Shown: piece after piece, positions 32,664-41,272 of the stretch
How the letters are laid out: every line of letters begins with the position of its first letter
How positions within the stretch are numbered: position 1 is the stretch's first letter
Source of the DNA: Nocardia acididurans
GTDB taxonomy: Bacteria > Actinomycetota > Actinomycetes > Mycobacteriales > Mycobacteriaceae
Direction: 5' to 3'
Assembly: GCF_016741815.1 (NCBI RefSeq)
Contig: NZ_JAERRJ010000022.1
Location: forward strand, 1-62,302
Length of the DNA: 62,302 nucleotides
Program-made: the position numbers and the translations under genes
Notes under the pieces: generated by a model
The model's database searches: none
What the model saw: only the letters and a program-made list of their open reading frames with translations
What the model was told of the DNA's origin: nothing

Positions 32664-34133
32664 TCATTTGGGGGTGGCTTCGAGCCCCGCGCGGAGCCGA
32701 TCCATGGACACCTCGCGGCCCAGCAGCTCCAGCGACTCGTAGAGCGGCGGGCTGATGTGCGAACCGGTGACGGCCACGCGCACGGGCGCGAAGGCCTTAC
32801 GCGGCTTGAGGCCCAGCTCGTCGATGAGCGCCGTTTTCAGCGCCTCTTCCAGAGCAGCCCCTGTCCACTCGGAAACACCGTCCAGCGCGGAAATGGCAGC
32901 CTGCAAAACGGGTGCCGCATCCGCGCCCAGGTTCTTTTCCTTCGCGGCCGGATCGATGGCGAACTCTTCCGGCTTGATGAACAGGAACTTCAGCAGATCC
33001 CACGCATCACCCAGAACGACGATCCGCGTCTGCACCAACTCGGCCGCCGTCTCGAAGAGCTTCTCGTCGATCTCCGCGCCGATATGTCCGTGTCCGGTCA
33101 GATACTCCCGCAGCCGGTGAGCAAAATCACCGGGGCTCAGCAACCGAATATGTTCGGCGTTCAGAGCGTCGGCCTTCTTCTGATCGAAACGCGCCGGATT
33201 GGAATTAACCTTCGAAATATCGAAGGCCGCCACCATCTCCGCCATCGAGAAGAGGTCATGATCATCCGCGATGCTCCAGCCGAGCAGCGCCAGATAATTC
33301 AGCAAACCCTCCGGAATGAAGCCCCGGTCCCGGTGATTGAACAGATTCGACTCGGGATCACGCTTGGAAAGCTTCTTGTTCCCCTGGCCCATCACGAAGG
33401 GCAGATGGCCGAACTCGGGGGTGAAGTCGGCGATGCCGATCCGCTGCATGGCGGCATAGAGCGCGAGCTGCCGCGGGGTGGACGAGAGCAGATCCTCGCC
33501 GCGCAATACATGCGTGATCTTCATCATCGCGTCGTCGACGGGATTCACCAGCGTGTAGAGCGGATCGCCATTTCCGCGGGTGAGCGCGAAGTCGGGCACC
33601 ACACCGGCCTTGAAGGTGGTCTCACCGCGCACCAGATCGTTCCAGGTGAGGTCCTGGTCGGGCATGCGCAGCCGGATGACGGCGGGCCGTCCCTCGGCCT
33701 TGTAGGCGGCGATCTGCTCGGGCGTCAGGTCGCGGTCGAAGTTGTCGTAGCCGAGTTTCGGGTCGCGACCGGCGGCCTTGTGGCGGGCCTCGACTTCCTC
33801 TGGCGTGGAGAAGGATTCGTAGGCCTCCCCCGCCGCCAGGAGCTTGGCCACCACGTCGAGATGAATGTCACGCCGCTGCGACTGCCGGTATGGACCGTAG
33901 GGTCCGCCGACCTCCGGCCCCTCGTCCCAGGTGAGCCCGAGCCAGCGCAGCGCGTCGAGGATGGCCTGGTAGCTCTCCTCGGAATCGCGTGCGGCGTCGG
34001 TGTCTTCGATGCGGAAGACGAAGGTGCCGCCGTGGTGGCGCGCGTAGGCCCAGTTGAACAGGGCGGTGCGGACCAGGCCGACATGCGGTGTGCCGGTGGG
34101 GGACGGGCAGAATCGGACCCGAACGTCTGTCAT
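32664..34133 (-). CDS. gltX: glutamyl-tRNA synthetase
   Basis: The protein has 489 residues, a class I aminoacyl-tRNA synthetase. The HIGH-type motif lies in RFCPSPTGTPHVGLVRTALFNWAYA, FRIEDTDAARDSEES follows, and the KMSKS equivalent is GNKKLSKRDP. The enzyme is expected to be non-discriminating and to make both Glu-tRNA-Glu and Glu-tRNA-Gln, the latter converted by GatCAB. ATG 34133 begins the conserved MTDVRVRFCPSPTG; ten extra in-frame codons upstream are rejected. It lies 13 bp after the FAH-family gene (operon) and just upstream of tRNA-Gln and tRNA-Glu. Confidence 0.96.
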   Translation of the reverse strand: MTDVRVRFCPSPTGTPHVGLVRTALFNWAYARHHGGTFVFRIEDTDAARDSEESYQAILDALRWLGLTWDEGPEVGGPYGPYRQSQRRDIHLDVVAKLLAAGEAYESFSTPEEVEARHKAAGRDPKLGYDNFDRDLTPEQIAAYKAEGRPAVIRLRMPDQDLTWNDLVRGETTFKAGVVPDFALTRGNGDPLYTLVNPVDDAMMKITHVLRGEDLLSSTPRQLALYAAMQRIGIADFTPEFGHLPFVMGQGNKKLSKRDPESNLFNHRDRGFIPEGLLNYLALLGWSIADDHDLFSMAEMVAAFDISKVNSNPARFDQKKADALNAEHIRLLSPGDFAHRLREYLTGHGHIGAEIDEKLFETAAELVQTRIVVLGDAWDLLKFLFIKPEEFAIDPAAKEKNLGADAAPVLQAAISALDGVSEWTGAALEEALKTALIDELGLKPRKAFAPVRVAVTGSHISPPLYESLELLGREVSMDRLRAGLEATPK

Positions 34134-34146
34134 GACTCTCTCTCGA

Positions 34147-34920
34147 TCAGCGTTTGGCGGCAACGGGATTGGTGAGGGTGCCGATACCTTCGACGGTCAC
34201 CGAAACGGTCTGACCGTCCTGCATCGGGCCGACACCGGCGGGGGTGCCGGTGAGGATGACATCGCCGGGGAGCAGCGTCATCACGGTGGTCACCCATTCG
34301 ATGAGCTTCGGAATGTCGTGCAGCAGAAGTGAAGTGCGGCTGCGCTGGCGGACCTCGCCGGCGAGTTCGGTGGTGATCTCCAGATCCGAAGGGTCCAGGG
34401 CGGTCTCGATCCAGGGGCCGAGCGGGCAGAAGGTGTCGTAGCCCTTGGCGCGGGTCCACTGGCCGTCGTACTTCTGCTGATCGCGCGCGGTGACATCGTT
34501 GGCGACGGTGTAACCGAGGATCACGTCCTTGGCGCGAGCGGCGGGAACGTCCTTGCAGGGGCGGCCGATGACGATCGCCAGCTCACCCTCGTAGTCGACC
34601 TGAGACGAGCTGGGCGGCAACACAATAGGGGCGTTCGGGCCGATGATGGAGGTATTCGGCTTCATGAAGATGACCGGGTCGGCGGGGGCCGGGCCGCCCA
34701 TTTCCTCGGCGTGTGCGGCGTAGTTCTTGCCGATGCAGATCACCTTGCTGGCCAGGATCGGCGCCAGCAGGCGCACATCCGCGAGCGGCCAGCTCCGTCC
34801 GGTGAACGTCGGCGTGCCGAACGGGTGTTCGGCGATTTCGCGGACGACGGCGTCGCCGCCTTCTCCCTCGACGCTGACGAAAGCGACTCCATCTGGGCTG
34901 GCAACTCGACCTAGGCGCAT
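34147..34920 (-). CDS. fumarylacetoacetate hydrolase-family protein
   Basis: The protein has 257 residues. The FAH catalytic domain shows ICIGKNYAAHAEEMG, PVIFMKPNTSIIGPNAPI, VDYEGELAIVIGR (metal Glu pair), GYTVANDVTARD and GDVILTGTPAGVG. Members hydrolyse or isomerise acylpyruvates and 2-hydroxy-diene-dioates, or decarboxylate oxaloacetate; the exact substrate is unknown. The place directly upstream of gltX matches Rv2993c in M. tuberculosis. ATG 34920 opens MRLGRVASPDG; a second ATG three codons upstream (34929) is possible. The longer frame to 35175 lacks family residues. Confidence 0.9.
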   Translation of the reverse strand: MRLGRVASPDGVAFVSVEGEGGDAVVREIAEHPFGTPTFTGRSWPLADVRLLAPILASKVICIGKNYAAHAEEMGGPAPADPVIFMKPNTSIIGPNAPIVLPPSSSQVDYEGELAIVIGRPCKDVPAARAKDVILGYTVANDVTARDQQKYDGQWTRAKGYDTFCPLGPWIETALDPSDLEITTELAGEVRQRSRTSLLLHDIPKLIEWVTTVMTLLPGDVILTGTPAGVGPMQDGQTVSVTVEGIGTLTNPVAAKR

Positions 34921-35247
34921 GGTTGGCATCCTATCGACCGGTCTCCCACCAGCCGAAACGCGCCCGACCGCGGGGCGTGCGGGGGTCGCGGAAGCGAGAC
35001 GGGCGTCTCGTCGGCATGCCACGCGTGCGGGGGCGGCATACCGGTCCGCACGGCCCGCCGGGAAATGTGGAAAGCCCTTGTGCGCAAGGTAACTCACCGT
35101 GCGGAGGGCAGACCTCCGGCCCGACTTTCCGGTGTGAGCAAACAAACAGCGCGCACCGGAAATAGCCAAACGCAACAGGTGTATCGTAAGCCGCGAGTTC
35201 AGAGTGTGGAACTACAGTTCCAGATAGTGAGATTCGAGGTGTTGGCC
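34921..35247. other. 327-bp divergent gap between FAH-family gene and MFS gene
   Basis: No gene is supported. The right-hand half is less GC-rich and holds a perfect 16-bp palindrome (35207-35222) close to the MFS start. The left-hand half, next to the FAH-gltX operon, shows no recognisable promoter element. Confidence 0.4.
35207..35222. promoter_or_regulatory. 16-bp palindromic operator upstream of the MFS gene
   Basis: TGGAACTACAGTTCCA has perfect 7-base arms around AC and ends 25 bases before the MFS start codon. Its size and position suit a TetR- or MarR-type repressor; no such regulator gene is adjacent. Confidence 0.5.
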
Positions 35248-36426
35248 ATGGCCACCGTGACGCAGATCGGAACCAGTCGACGGTGGATCATGCTGGCCCT
35301 CGGCGTCTTCGCCCAAGCCTCCAGCGCGGTCTTCGTCCACGGCACGCCGTTCCTGCTGCCCGCCCTGACAGACCGCGGAATGTCGCTGGCCACAGCGGGT
35401 CTGCTGGTCTCCATGCCGACCGTCGGACTGGTCTGCACGCTGATCGCGTGGGGCTATATCGTGGACCGGATCGGCGAGCACCGGGTGCTGGTGGCCGGTC
35501 CCGCGCTGATGCTGGCGGCGGGTGTCGCGGCCGCGACCGTTTCCAGCTATGTCGCACTGGGCGTGTTCCTGTTCCTGGGCGGGATGGGCGCCGCGAGTAC
35601 CAATGGCGCGAGCGGCCGGGTGATCGTCGGCTGGTTCCCGCCGAATCAGCGCGGGCTGGCCATGGGTATCCGGCAGACCGCACAACCGCTGGGCGTCGGT
35701 ATCGGCGCACTGTCCATTCCGGCTGTCGCTGCCGCACACGGGTTCTCGACGGCGATTCTGGTGCCGGCCGTGATGGCGGGGGCCGCGGCCGTCGCCTGCC
35801 TGATCGGCATCATCGACCCGCCGCGGCCCGAAATCACCGGTGACACAGGGCGTCCCGTCAATCCCTACCGTGGCGATTCGACACTGTGGCGTATTCACAT
35901 CGTGTCGGTGCTGCTGGCGATTCCGCAGGGCACGCTGTGGACCTTCGCCCTGCTGTGGCTGCACCGTGACGTGGGCTGGTCGCTGGCGGCGGCGGGCATT
36001 CTGGTGACGGTCACCCAAATCCTGGGCGCGGGTGGGCGAATCGGGGCGGGTATCTGGTCGGATCGGGTCGCGAGCCGGTTGGGTCCGCTGCGCACCATCG
36101 CGATCGCGGCCGCAATCTCCATGGCGGCCTTGGCCTTCGCGGCGTGGACGCACTGGTGGTGGGCGGCGATCCCGATTCTGGTCGCGGCGTCGGTGATCAC
36201 GGTGACCGACAACGGGCTGGCGTTCACGGCGGTGGCGGAGATCGCCGGACCGTACTGGTCGGGACGTGGTCTGGGGATTCAGAACACGGGCCAGAATCTG
36301 GTGATGGCGATCCTGGCCCCGGCCTTCGGCGCTCTGATCACGGTCGCCGGGTTCCCGGCCACCTACCTGCTGACGGCGGTCATCGCGCTGGCGGCAGTTC
36401 CCTTGGTCCCCAGGGTATCCCGCTGA
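35248..36426 (+). CDS. major facilitator superfamily transporter
   Basis: The protein has 392 residues and about 12 membrane helices. MFS loop signatures are WGYIVDRIGEHRVL (between helices 2 and 3, GxxxDRxGxR type) and, in the second half, GAGGRIGAGIWSDRVASRLGPLR. The segment RQTAQPLGVGIGAL is typical of the cyanate/nitrate-like subgroup. The substrate is unknown. Rv2994 in M. tuberculosis is an MFS gene at the same place. ATG 35248 follows GAGG; the upstream frame (from 35065) is rejected. A palindromic operator lies 25 bases before the start. Confidence 0.88.
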   Translation: MATVTQIGTSRRWIMLALGVFAQASSAVFVHGTPFLLPALTDRGMSLATAGLLVSMPTVGLVCTLIAWGYIVDRIGEHRVLVAGPALMLAAGVAAATVSSYVALGVFLFLGGMGAASTNGASGRVIVGWFPPNQRGLAMGIRQTAQPLGVGIGALSIPAVAAAHGFSTAILVPAVMAGAAAVACLIGIIDPPRPEITGDTGRPVNPYRGDSTLWRIHIVSVLLAIPQGTLWTFALLWLHRDVGWSLAAAGILVTVTQILGAGGRIGAGIWSDRVASRLGPLRTIAIAAAISMAALAFAAWTHWWWAAIPILVAASVITVTDNGLAFTAVAEIAGPYWSGRGLGIQNTGQNLVMAILAPAFGALITVAGFPATYLLTAVIALAAVPLVPRVSR

Positions 36427-36588
36427 CAGAACCTCCTGTTTCGGGCCACGCGCACCGCCGCCGGGCGCGTGGCCCGGCGATGCGTCGAATCCTCCGCAAA
36501 TCCGGAAGACGTGTGCCCGTTACGTTTTCGCATCCGAATGCATGAATGCGATATAGCTCACTGCCCCAGCGGGTTTGAACAAAAAGCA

Positions 36589-36620
36589 AGCCCCGCAGCC
36601 GAATCGACGGCTGCGGGGCT
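36589..36620 (-). terminator. intrinsic terminator of leuB
   Basis: AGCCCCGCAGCCG (36589-36601) and CGGCTGCGGGGCT (36608-36620) form a perfect 13-bp stem with a 6-base loop. On the minus strand the stem is followed by CTTGCTTTTTG, a proper T-run. It lies 14 bp beyond the leuB stop. Confidence 0.85.
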
Positions 36621-36634
36621 CGGTGACGACCAGT

Positions 36635-37642
36635 CTAGACCGCCGCGGCGATCCGGTCGCCGATGGCGACGGTGGAGGCGGCGCCGGAGCGCGAGGCGAG
36701 GTCCTTGGCGACGGCGGCCTCGATGCGCGCGGCCTCCTCGGTCTTGCCCAAGTGGTTGAGCAGCAAGGAAACCGAGAGGATCGCGGCGGTCGGGTCGGCC
36801 TTGGACTGGCCCGCGATATCCGGCGCGGAACCGTGCACGGGCTCGAACATGGACGGGTTGGTGCCGGAGGCGTCGATATTGCCGGAGGCGGCCAGGCCGA
36901 TGCCACCGGAGACGGCGGCGGCGAGGTCGGTGATGATGTCGCCGAACAGGTTGTCGGTGACGATCACGTCGAAGCGGCCCGGGTCGGTCACCATGTGGAT
37001 GGTGGCGGCATCGATGTGCTGGTAGGCGGTTTCGATATCCGGGTACTCGGTGGCGACCTCGGCGACGGTGCGCGACCACAGCGAGCCCGCGAAGGCGAGC
37101 ACGTTGTTCTTGTGCACCAGGGTCAGGTGCTTGCGGCGCTGGCGCGCGGTCTCGAAGGCGTAGCGCACCACGCGCTCGATGCCGAAGCGGGTGTTGGTGG
37201 AGACCTCGGTGGCGACCTCGTGCGGGGTGTTCACGCGGATCGCGCCGCCGGTGCCGGTGTACGGCCCCTCGGTGCCCTCGCGCACGACCACGAAGTCGAT
37301 GTCCGGATTCCCGGCCAGCGGGCTGTTCACGCCCGGGTACAGCTTGGACGGCCGCAGGTTCACGTGGTGATCGAGTTCGAACCGGGTGCGCAGCAGCAGC
37401 CCGCGCTCCAGCAGTCCGGACTGCACCGACGGATCGCCGATGGCGCCCAGCAGGATCGCGTCGTGCTGCTTCAGTTCGGGCAGCACATTGTCGGGCAGGA
37501 TCTCCCCGGTCGCATGGAACCGCTTGGCTCCCAGGTCGTATTCGGTCTTCTCGACTCCGGGCACCACGACGTCGAGCACCTTGAGGGCCTCGGCGATGAC
37601 CTCGGGACCGATACCGTCGCCCGGGATGACAGCGAGTTTCAT
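36635..37642 (-). CDS. leuB: 3-isopropylmalate dehydrogenase
   Basis: The protein has 335 residues and oxidatively decarboxylates 3-isopropylmalate in leucine biosynthesis. It shows MKLAVIPGDGIGPEVIAEALKVL, LGAIGDPSVQSGLLERGLLLRTRFELD, VVREGTEGPYTGTGG, and the metal/NAD end VTDNLFGDIITDLAAAVSGGIGLAASGNI with EPVHGSAPDIAG. The start ATG 37642 is the first Met of the conserved region; the longer frame to 37819 is noise. leuB is split from leuCD by 9 kb, as in mycobacteria, and is probably under the same regulator. Confidence 0.96.
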   Translation of the reverse strand: MKLAVIPGDGIGPEVIAEALKVLDVVVPGVEKTEYDLGAKRFHATGEILPDNVLPELKQHDAILLGAIGDPSVQSGLLERGLLLRTRFELDHHVNLRPSKLYPGVNSPLAGNPDIDFVVVREGTEGPYTGTGGAIRVNTPHEVATEVSTNTRFGIERVVRYAFETARQRRKHLTLVHKNNVLAFAGSLWSRTVAEVATEYPDIETAYQHIDAATIHMVTDPGRFDVIVTDNLFGDIITDLAAAVSGGIGLAASGNIDASGTNPSMFEPVHGSAPDIAGQSKADPTAAILSVSLLLNHLGKTEEAARIEAAVAKDLASRSGAASTVAIGDRIAAAV

Positions 37643-37805
37643 GAAACATTGCTCCGTTCGGATAAGACTCTGCGCAGCGAGTTCGAGGCCACGATAGCGG
37701 AGGGTTTCCCCACCCCTGTCACCAGGGCGAACCCCTCCCAACCAGTGGGATCGCAGTCCCGCCGGTATGTTCGATGGCCGGTTTCGGGACCGGGCGAATA
37801 CGAAG

Positions 37806-37838
37806 CGAGCCCCTTCCATCGGCGATGGAAGGGGCTCG
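37806..37838 (-). terminator. hairpin after serA
   Basis: CGAGCCCCTTCCATC (37806-37820) and GATGGAAGGGGCTCG (37824-37838) are perfect 15-bp arms with a GGC loop, 34 bp beyond the serA stop. There is no strong T-run, so it may act as a terminator without one or as a 3' stability stem. Confidence 0.65.
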
Positions 37839-37872
37839 GGGCTTGTCCTTTCGGGCCGGAGCCCGTCGGGTA

Positions 37873-39471
37873 CTAGTCCAGGTTGACCTGGGCGACCTTG
37901 GACGCACCCACGGCCTCGGTGATGGCGGCCTGGACCTCGGCCGGGACATCGGAGTTGACGCGCAGGATGACGGTGGCGCCTTCGGCGTCGAGGTCCTGGG
38001 TCAGCTGGGCGGCGAGGATGTCGATGCCCGCGTCGCCGAGCTTGGTGGCGAGGCGGCCGAGCTGGCCCGGCTTGTCCTCGTAGTTGAGGACGGCCACGTT
38101 GAGGCCCTCGGCGCGCATGTCGTAGTTGCGGCCGTTGATGTTGACGATCTTCTGCACCTGCTGCGGCTCGGTCAGGGTGCCCGCGACGTTGAGGGTGCGG
38201 CCGTCGCCGAAGACGGCGCGCAGGTCGACGAGGCTGCGGTGGGTGGGGCTCTCCGTCACGGTGGTGACGGTGGCCTCGAGGCCGCGCTCCTTGGCCAGCG
38301 ACGGGGCGTTGACGAAGGTGACCGAGTCTTCGATGAGGGCGGAGAAGACGCCGCGCAGGGCCGAAAGCTCCAGCACCGCAACATCTTCCGAGGAGAGCTC
38401 GCCGCGCACCTGCACCTCGAGGCTGACCGGCAGCTCATCGGCGAGGGCACCGAGCAGCGCGCCCTGCTTGCGGACGATCTCCAGCCACGGGGCGACGGTC
38501 TCGTTGACCGAACCGCCGGTGACGTTGACCGCGCCGGGCACGAACTCACCGGCGAGGGCGAGCTGCACGGACTTGGCGACATCGGTGCCCGCGCGATCCT
38601 GGGCCTCCGAGGTGGACGCGCCGAGGTGCGGGGTGACGACGACCTGCGGCAGGTCGAACAGCGGGCTGTCGGTGCAGGGCTCGGTCTCGAACACGTCGAG
38701 GCCGGCGGCGCGCACGTGGCCGGACTTGATGGCATCCGCGAGGGCCTGCTCGTCGATGAGACCGCCGCGGGCGGCGTTCACGATGATGACGCCCGGCTTG
38801 GTCTTGGCGATGGTCTCCGCGTTCAGCATGCCCTTGGTCTCGGGCGTCTTCGGCAGGTGGATGGAGATGAAGTCGGCGCGCTCGAGCACCTCGTCCAGGG
38901 TCACCAGCTCGATGCCCAGCTGCGCGGCGCGGGCCGGCGAGGTGTAGGGGTCGTACGCGATGATCTTGGTCTCGAAGGCGGCGAGGCGCTGCGCGAACAG
39001 CTGGCCGATGCGGCCGAGGCCGATGACGCCGACGGTCTTGCCGAGGATCTCGACGCCGTTGAACTTGCTGCGCTGCCAGGTGTGCTCGCGCAGGGTGGCG
39101 TCGGCGGCCGGGATCTGGCGCGCGGCCGAGAGCAGCAGGGTGACGGCGTGCTCGGCGGCGGTGTGGATGTTGGAGGTCGGCGCGTTGACGACCATGACGC
39201 CGCGTTCGGTGGCCGCGGGCACGTCGACATTGTCGAGGCCGACGCCGGCGCGGGCGACGATCTTGAGGTTCTTGCCCGCCTCGAGCACCTCGGCGTCGAC
39301 GGTGGTGGCCGAACGGACCAGCAGCGCATCGGCTTCCGGGACGGCCGCGAGCAGCTCGGGACGGTTCGGGCCGTCGACCCAGCGAACCTCGACGCCGGAG
39401 CCCAGCGCGTCGACGGTCGACTGGGCGAGCTTGTCGGCGATCAGAACTACGGGACGGCCTGCTTGGCTCAC
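37873..39471 (-). CDS. serA: D-3-phosphoglycerate dehydrogenase
   Basis: The protein has 532 residues and starts serine synthesis. The NAD domain has VGVIGLGRIGQLFAQRLAAF, the catalytic Arg in VNAARGGLIDEQAL, and the catalytic His in VVVTPHLGASTSEAQ. The C-terminal ~200 residues are the intervening ASB domain and an ACT domain (VLNYEDKPGQLGRLATKLGDAGIDI) for serine feedback, as in the long mycobacterial type. GTG 39471 follows AGGAG; the 981-codon open frame to 40818 is an artefact running antisense through the phosphodiesterase gene. The position next to leuB matches Rv2995c-Rv2996c. Confidence 0.96.
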   Translation of the reverse strand: MSQAGRPVVLIADKLAQSTVDALGSGVEVRWVDGPNRPELLAAVPEADALLVRSATTVDAEVLEAGKNLKIVARAGVGLDNVDVPAATERGVMVVNAPTSNIHTAAEHAVTLLLSAARQIPAADATLREHTWQRSKFNGVEILGKTVGVIGLGRIGQLFAQRLAAFETKIIAYDPYTSPARAAQLGIELVTLDEVLERADFISIHLPKTPETKGMLNAETIAKTKPGVIIVNAARGGLIDEQALADAIKSGHVRAAGLDVFETEPCTDSPLFDLPQVVVTPHLGASTSEAQDRAGTDVAKSVQLALAGEFVPGAVNVTGGSVNETVAPWLEIVRKQGALLGALADELPVSLEVQVRGELSSEDVAVLELSALRGVFSALIEDSVTFVNAPSLAKERGLEATVTTVTESPTHRSLVDLRAVFGDGRTLNVAGTLTEPQQVQKIVNINGRNYDMRAEGLNVAVLNYEDKPGQLGRLATKLGDAGIDILAAQLTQDLDAEGATVILRVNSDVPAEVQAAITEAVGASKVAQVNLD

Positions 39472-39611
39472 TGTGGGGTACTCCTGAGGAAGGGAACCGG
39501 AATTTACGGCCGCCAGCTTAGTGTGCGTGAATTCGGCTTGCCTTACCGCCCGGTAGACGGGTGCCCTCACATGGGTGACATGCGGGTTTTCCCACTCACC
39601 GGGACTTTCTC

Positions 39612-39623
39612 GGTCAATTGACC
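39612..39623. promoter_or_regulatory. 12-bp palindrome GGTCAATTGACC
   Basis: This perfect palindrome lies 43 bases upstream of the phosphodiesterase gene, close to a possible -10 TAGGTT (39654-39659) for a near-leaderless message. It could be a repressor or activator site in the serA/phosphodiesterase divergent gap. Confidence 0.4.
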
Positions 39624-39666
39624 AAATTTGCCGCGCGGTTCCCCGCCGACGACTAGGTTGCCGCGC

Positions 39667-40758
39667 ATGCCTGCGACTCACAGAATTCTGGCCGCCGCCG
39701 CCCTGGCCGCGCTCCCCCTGGCCGCCGCCGCGCCCGTGTCCGCCGCACCGACGGTGAACAAGGTCGTCGTGATCGGCATCGACGGGACGCTGTGGAGCGA
39801 GGTGCAGGCGGCGAGCGCGCCGAATCTGGATCTGCTGGCCGCGCAGGGCACGCTGGCCCGCACCTCGATCGCACCGCACACCACCATGTCGTGCGTGTCG
39901 TGGGCGACCGCGCTGACCGGCGTATGGGATACCAAGCACGGTATTCAGGACAATGGATCCACCTGCAACGCAGCGGCTTTCGCGCCGTACCCGACGGTGT
40001 TCACTCAGGTCGAGCGAGCGAATCCGGGATTGTCGACCATGTCCCTCGGCACCTGGGACAAGATCGGCATGATCGCGCGCACCGGCAGCCCGAAGGCCGA
40101 TCGGGTCGAGGTCACCCAGATCGATCCCACCGGCGCGGGCGTATGCGAGACCACGGCTGATTCCAATGCCGCGGCACAGGTGGTTTCGGCCATCGAGAGC
40201 GACGGCCCCGACCTGCTGTTCACCCATTTCGATCAGGTCGACATCGTCGGCCACACGCTGCGCGGCATCTGGCCGCAGGCGTACCGCGACGCCATCGCGC
40301 GGGTGGACACGCTGGTCGGCGATATCACCAAGGCGGTCGACGCACGGGCCCGCGCGCATGCCGACGAACGCTGGACGATTCTGGTGACGACCGACCACGG
40401 CCACAAGCCGGAGAACGGCCACGGCGGCCAGAGCGCCTACGAGACAGCCAGTTTCGTGATCGCCCGAGGCCCGGACTTCGCGGCGAACACGGAGAACAAC
40501 GGCTACACCCTCGCCGACATCACCCCGACCGCACTGGATCTGCTCGGCGTACCGGCCCCCGCGTACTCCGACGGCCGTTCGATGCTGGACGGCGGTTCCG
40601 GCAATCCCGCCGCAACACCGCCCAACACGCCCGCCATCGACTCCGGAATCACGGGCTCGACCTCGGGTTCCGCCCAGCTGGCCATGGTGAACAACCCGCT
40701 CTGCATCCTCGGCAGCGGCTCCGCGAGCGGTTCGGCGAGCGGCTCCTCCGACCGCTAG
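39667..40758 (+). CDS. secreted alkaline-phosphatase-superfamily phosphodiesterase
   Basis: The protein has 363 residues with a Sec signal peptide (HRILAAAALAALPLAAAAPVSAAP, cleavage after VSA). The mature part has the nucleotide pyrophosphatase/phosphodiesterase core: VVVIGIDGTLWSEV (metal Asp), SIAPHTTMSCVSWATALTG (nucleophile Thr), THFDQVDIVGHTLRG, and VTTDHGHKPENGHGG (metal Asp-His). It is expected to act on phosphodiesters or phosphate esters outside the membrane. The C-terminus is a Gly/Ser-rich tail (GSASGSASGSSDR). ATG 39667 is chosen at the signal peptide. It is divergent from serA and followed by a bidirectional terminator. Confidence 0.86.
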   Translation: MPATHRILAAAALAALPLAAAAPVSAAPTVNKVVVIGIDGTLWSEVQAASAPNLDLLAAQGTLARTSIAPHTTMSCVSWATALTGVWDTKHGIQDNGSTCNAAAFAPYPTVFTQVERANPGLSTMSLGTWDKIGMIARTGSPKADRVEVTQIDPTGAGVCETTADSNAAAQVVSAIESDGPDLLFTHFDQVDIVGHTLRGIWPQAYRDAIARVDTLVGDITKAVDARARAHADERWTILVTTDHGHKPENGHGGQSAYETASFVIARGPDFAANTENNGYTLADITPTALDLLGVPAPAYSDGRSMLDGGSGNPAATPPNTPAIDSGITGSTSGSAQLAMVNNPLCILGSGSASGSASGSSDR

Positions 40759-40779
40759 CGATCGGTAATACACAGCGGC

Positions 40780-40814
40780 GGGGCCGATTCCGAACCACAT
40801 CCGGAATCGGCCCC
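40780..40814. terminator. bidirectional terminator between phosphodiesterase and globin genes
   Basis: GGGGCCGATTCCG (40780-40792) and CGGAATCGGCCCC (40802-40814) form a perfect 13-bp stem with a 9-base loop, lying between two convergent genes (stops at 40758 and 40824). T-runs are weak. Confidence 0.7.
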
Positions 40815-40823
40815 ACACTGCTG

Positions 40824-41228
40824 TCAGACGGCGGCAGGTTCCGCCGACAGCATGATGTCGGCGACCGCACCGTAGGCGGCGGCCCAGGTGCCGGCGAGCT
40901 CCTCGGTCCAGGCATCGCCGTGGAAGTGCTCCAGTGTGGCGAGCAGCGACGCACCGGCTACCGGGTACTGCTCGGCCACCACACCGTTGGCGGCGTGGTC
41001 GCGACCCAGCTGCTGCACGAACGACGGGTCCGCGGCCAGGGTTTCGACATTGGTGACGATGCGCGCGAGCCCATTCAGGAAGCGCTTGCGCTGGTCGGCC
41101 ATATCCTCGGGGAACATGGGGCGCACGGCGGGCGCGGCCTCGAACAGGTGGTTGTAGAAGTACTCCACCGCCTCGGGCCCGACGGCTTCGACGTTCTTCC
41201 AGCTGGCCTGCAACAGTTCGATATTCAT
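40824..41228 (-). CDS. single-domain globin (flavohemoglobin-like, no reductase)
   Basis: The protein has 134 residues and a bacterial globin fold. It begins MNIELLQASWKNVEAVG, with Tyr in YFYNHLFEAAPAVRPMFPED (B10 and CD1 region) and the proximal His in FVQQLGRDHAANGVVAEQY. It closely resembles the globin half of the flavohemoglobin two genes upstream and is probably a duplicate without a reductase. Likely roles are oxygen or NO binding. ATG 41228 matches the paralogue start; GTG 41240, with AGGA upstream, is an alternative. It is the last gene of a three-gene operon (gap of 44 bp). Confidence 0.88.
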   Translation of the reverse strand: MNIELLQASWKNVEAVGPEAVEYFYNHLFEAAPAVRPMFPEDMADQRKRFLNGLARIVTNVETLAADPSFVQQLGRDHAANGVVAEQYPVAGASLLATLEHFHGDAWTEELAGTWAAAYGAVADIMLSAEPAAV

Positions 41229-41272
41229 GTGGTTGACCACCACTTTCCTTGTGTATCCGTCGACTTGGGCTG

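Noticed and set aside
37873..40818. 981-codon open frame as one giant protein
   Set aside because: Only the first-translated-from-39471 part is SerA; the upstream extension lies antisense to the phosphodiesterase and has no conserved residues. The GTG with AGGAG at 39471 is the true start.
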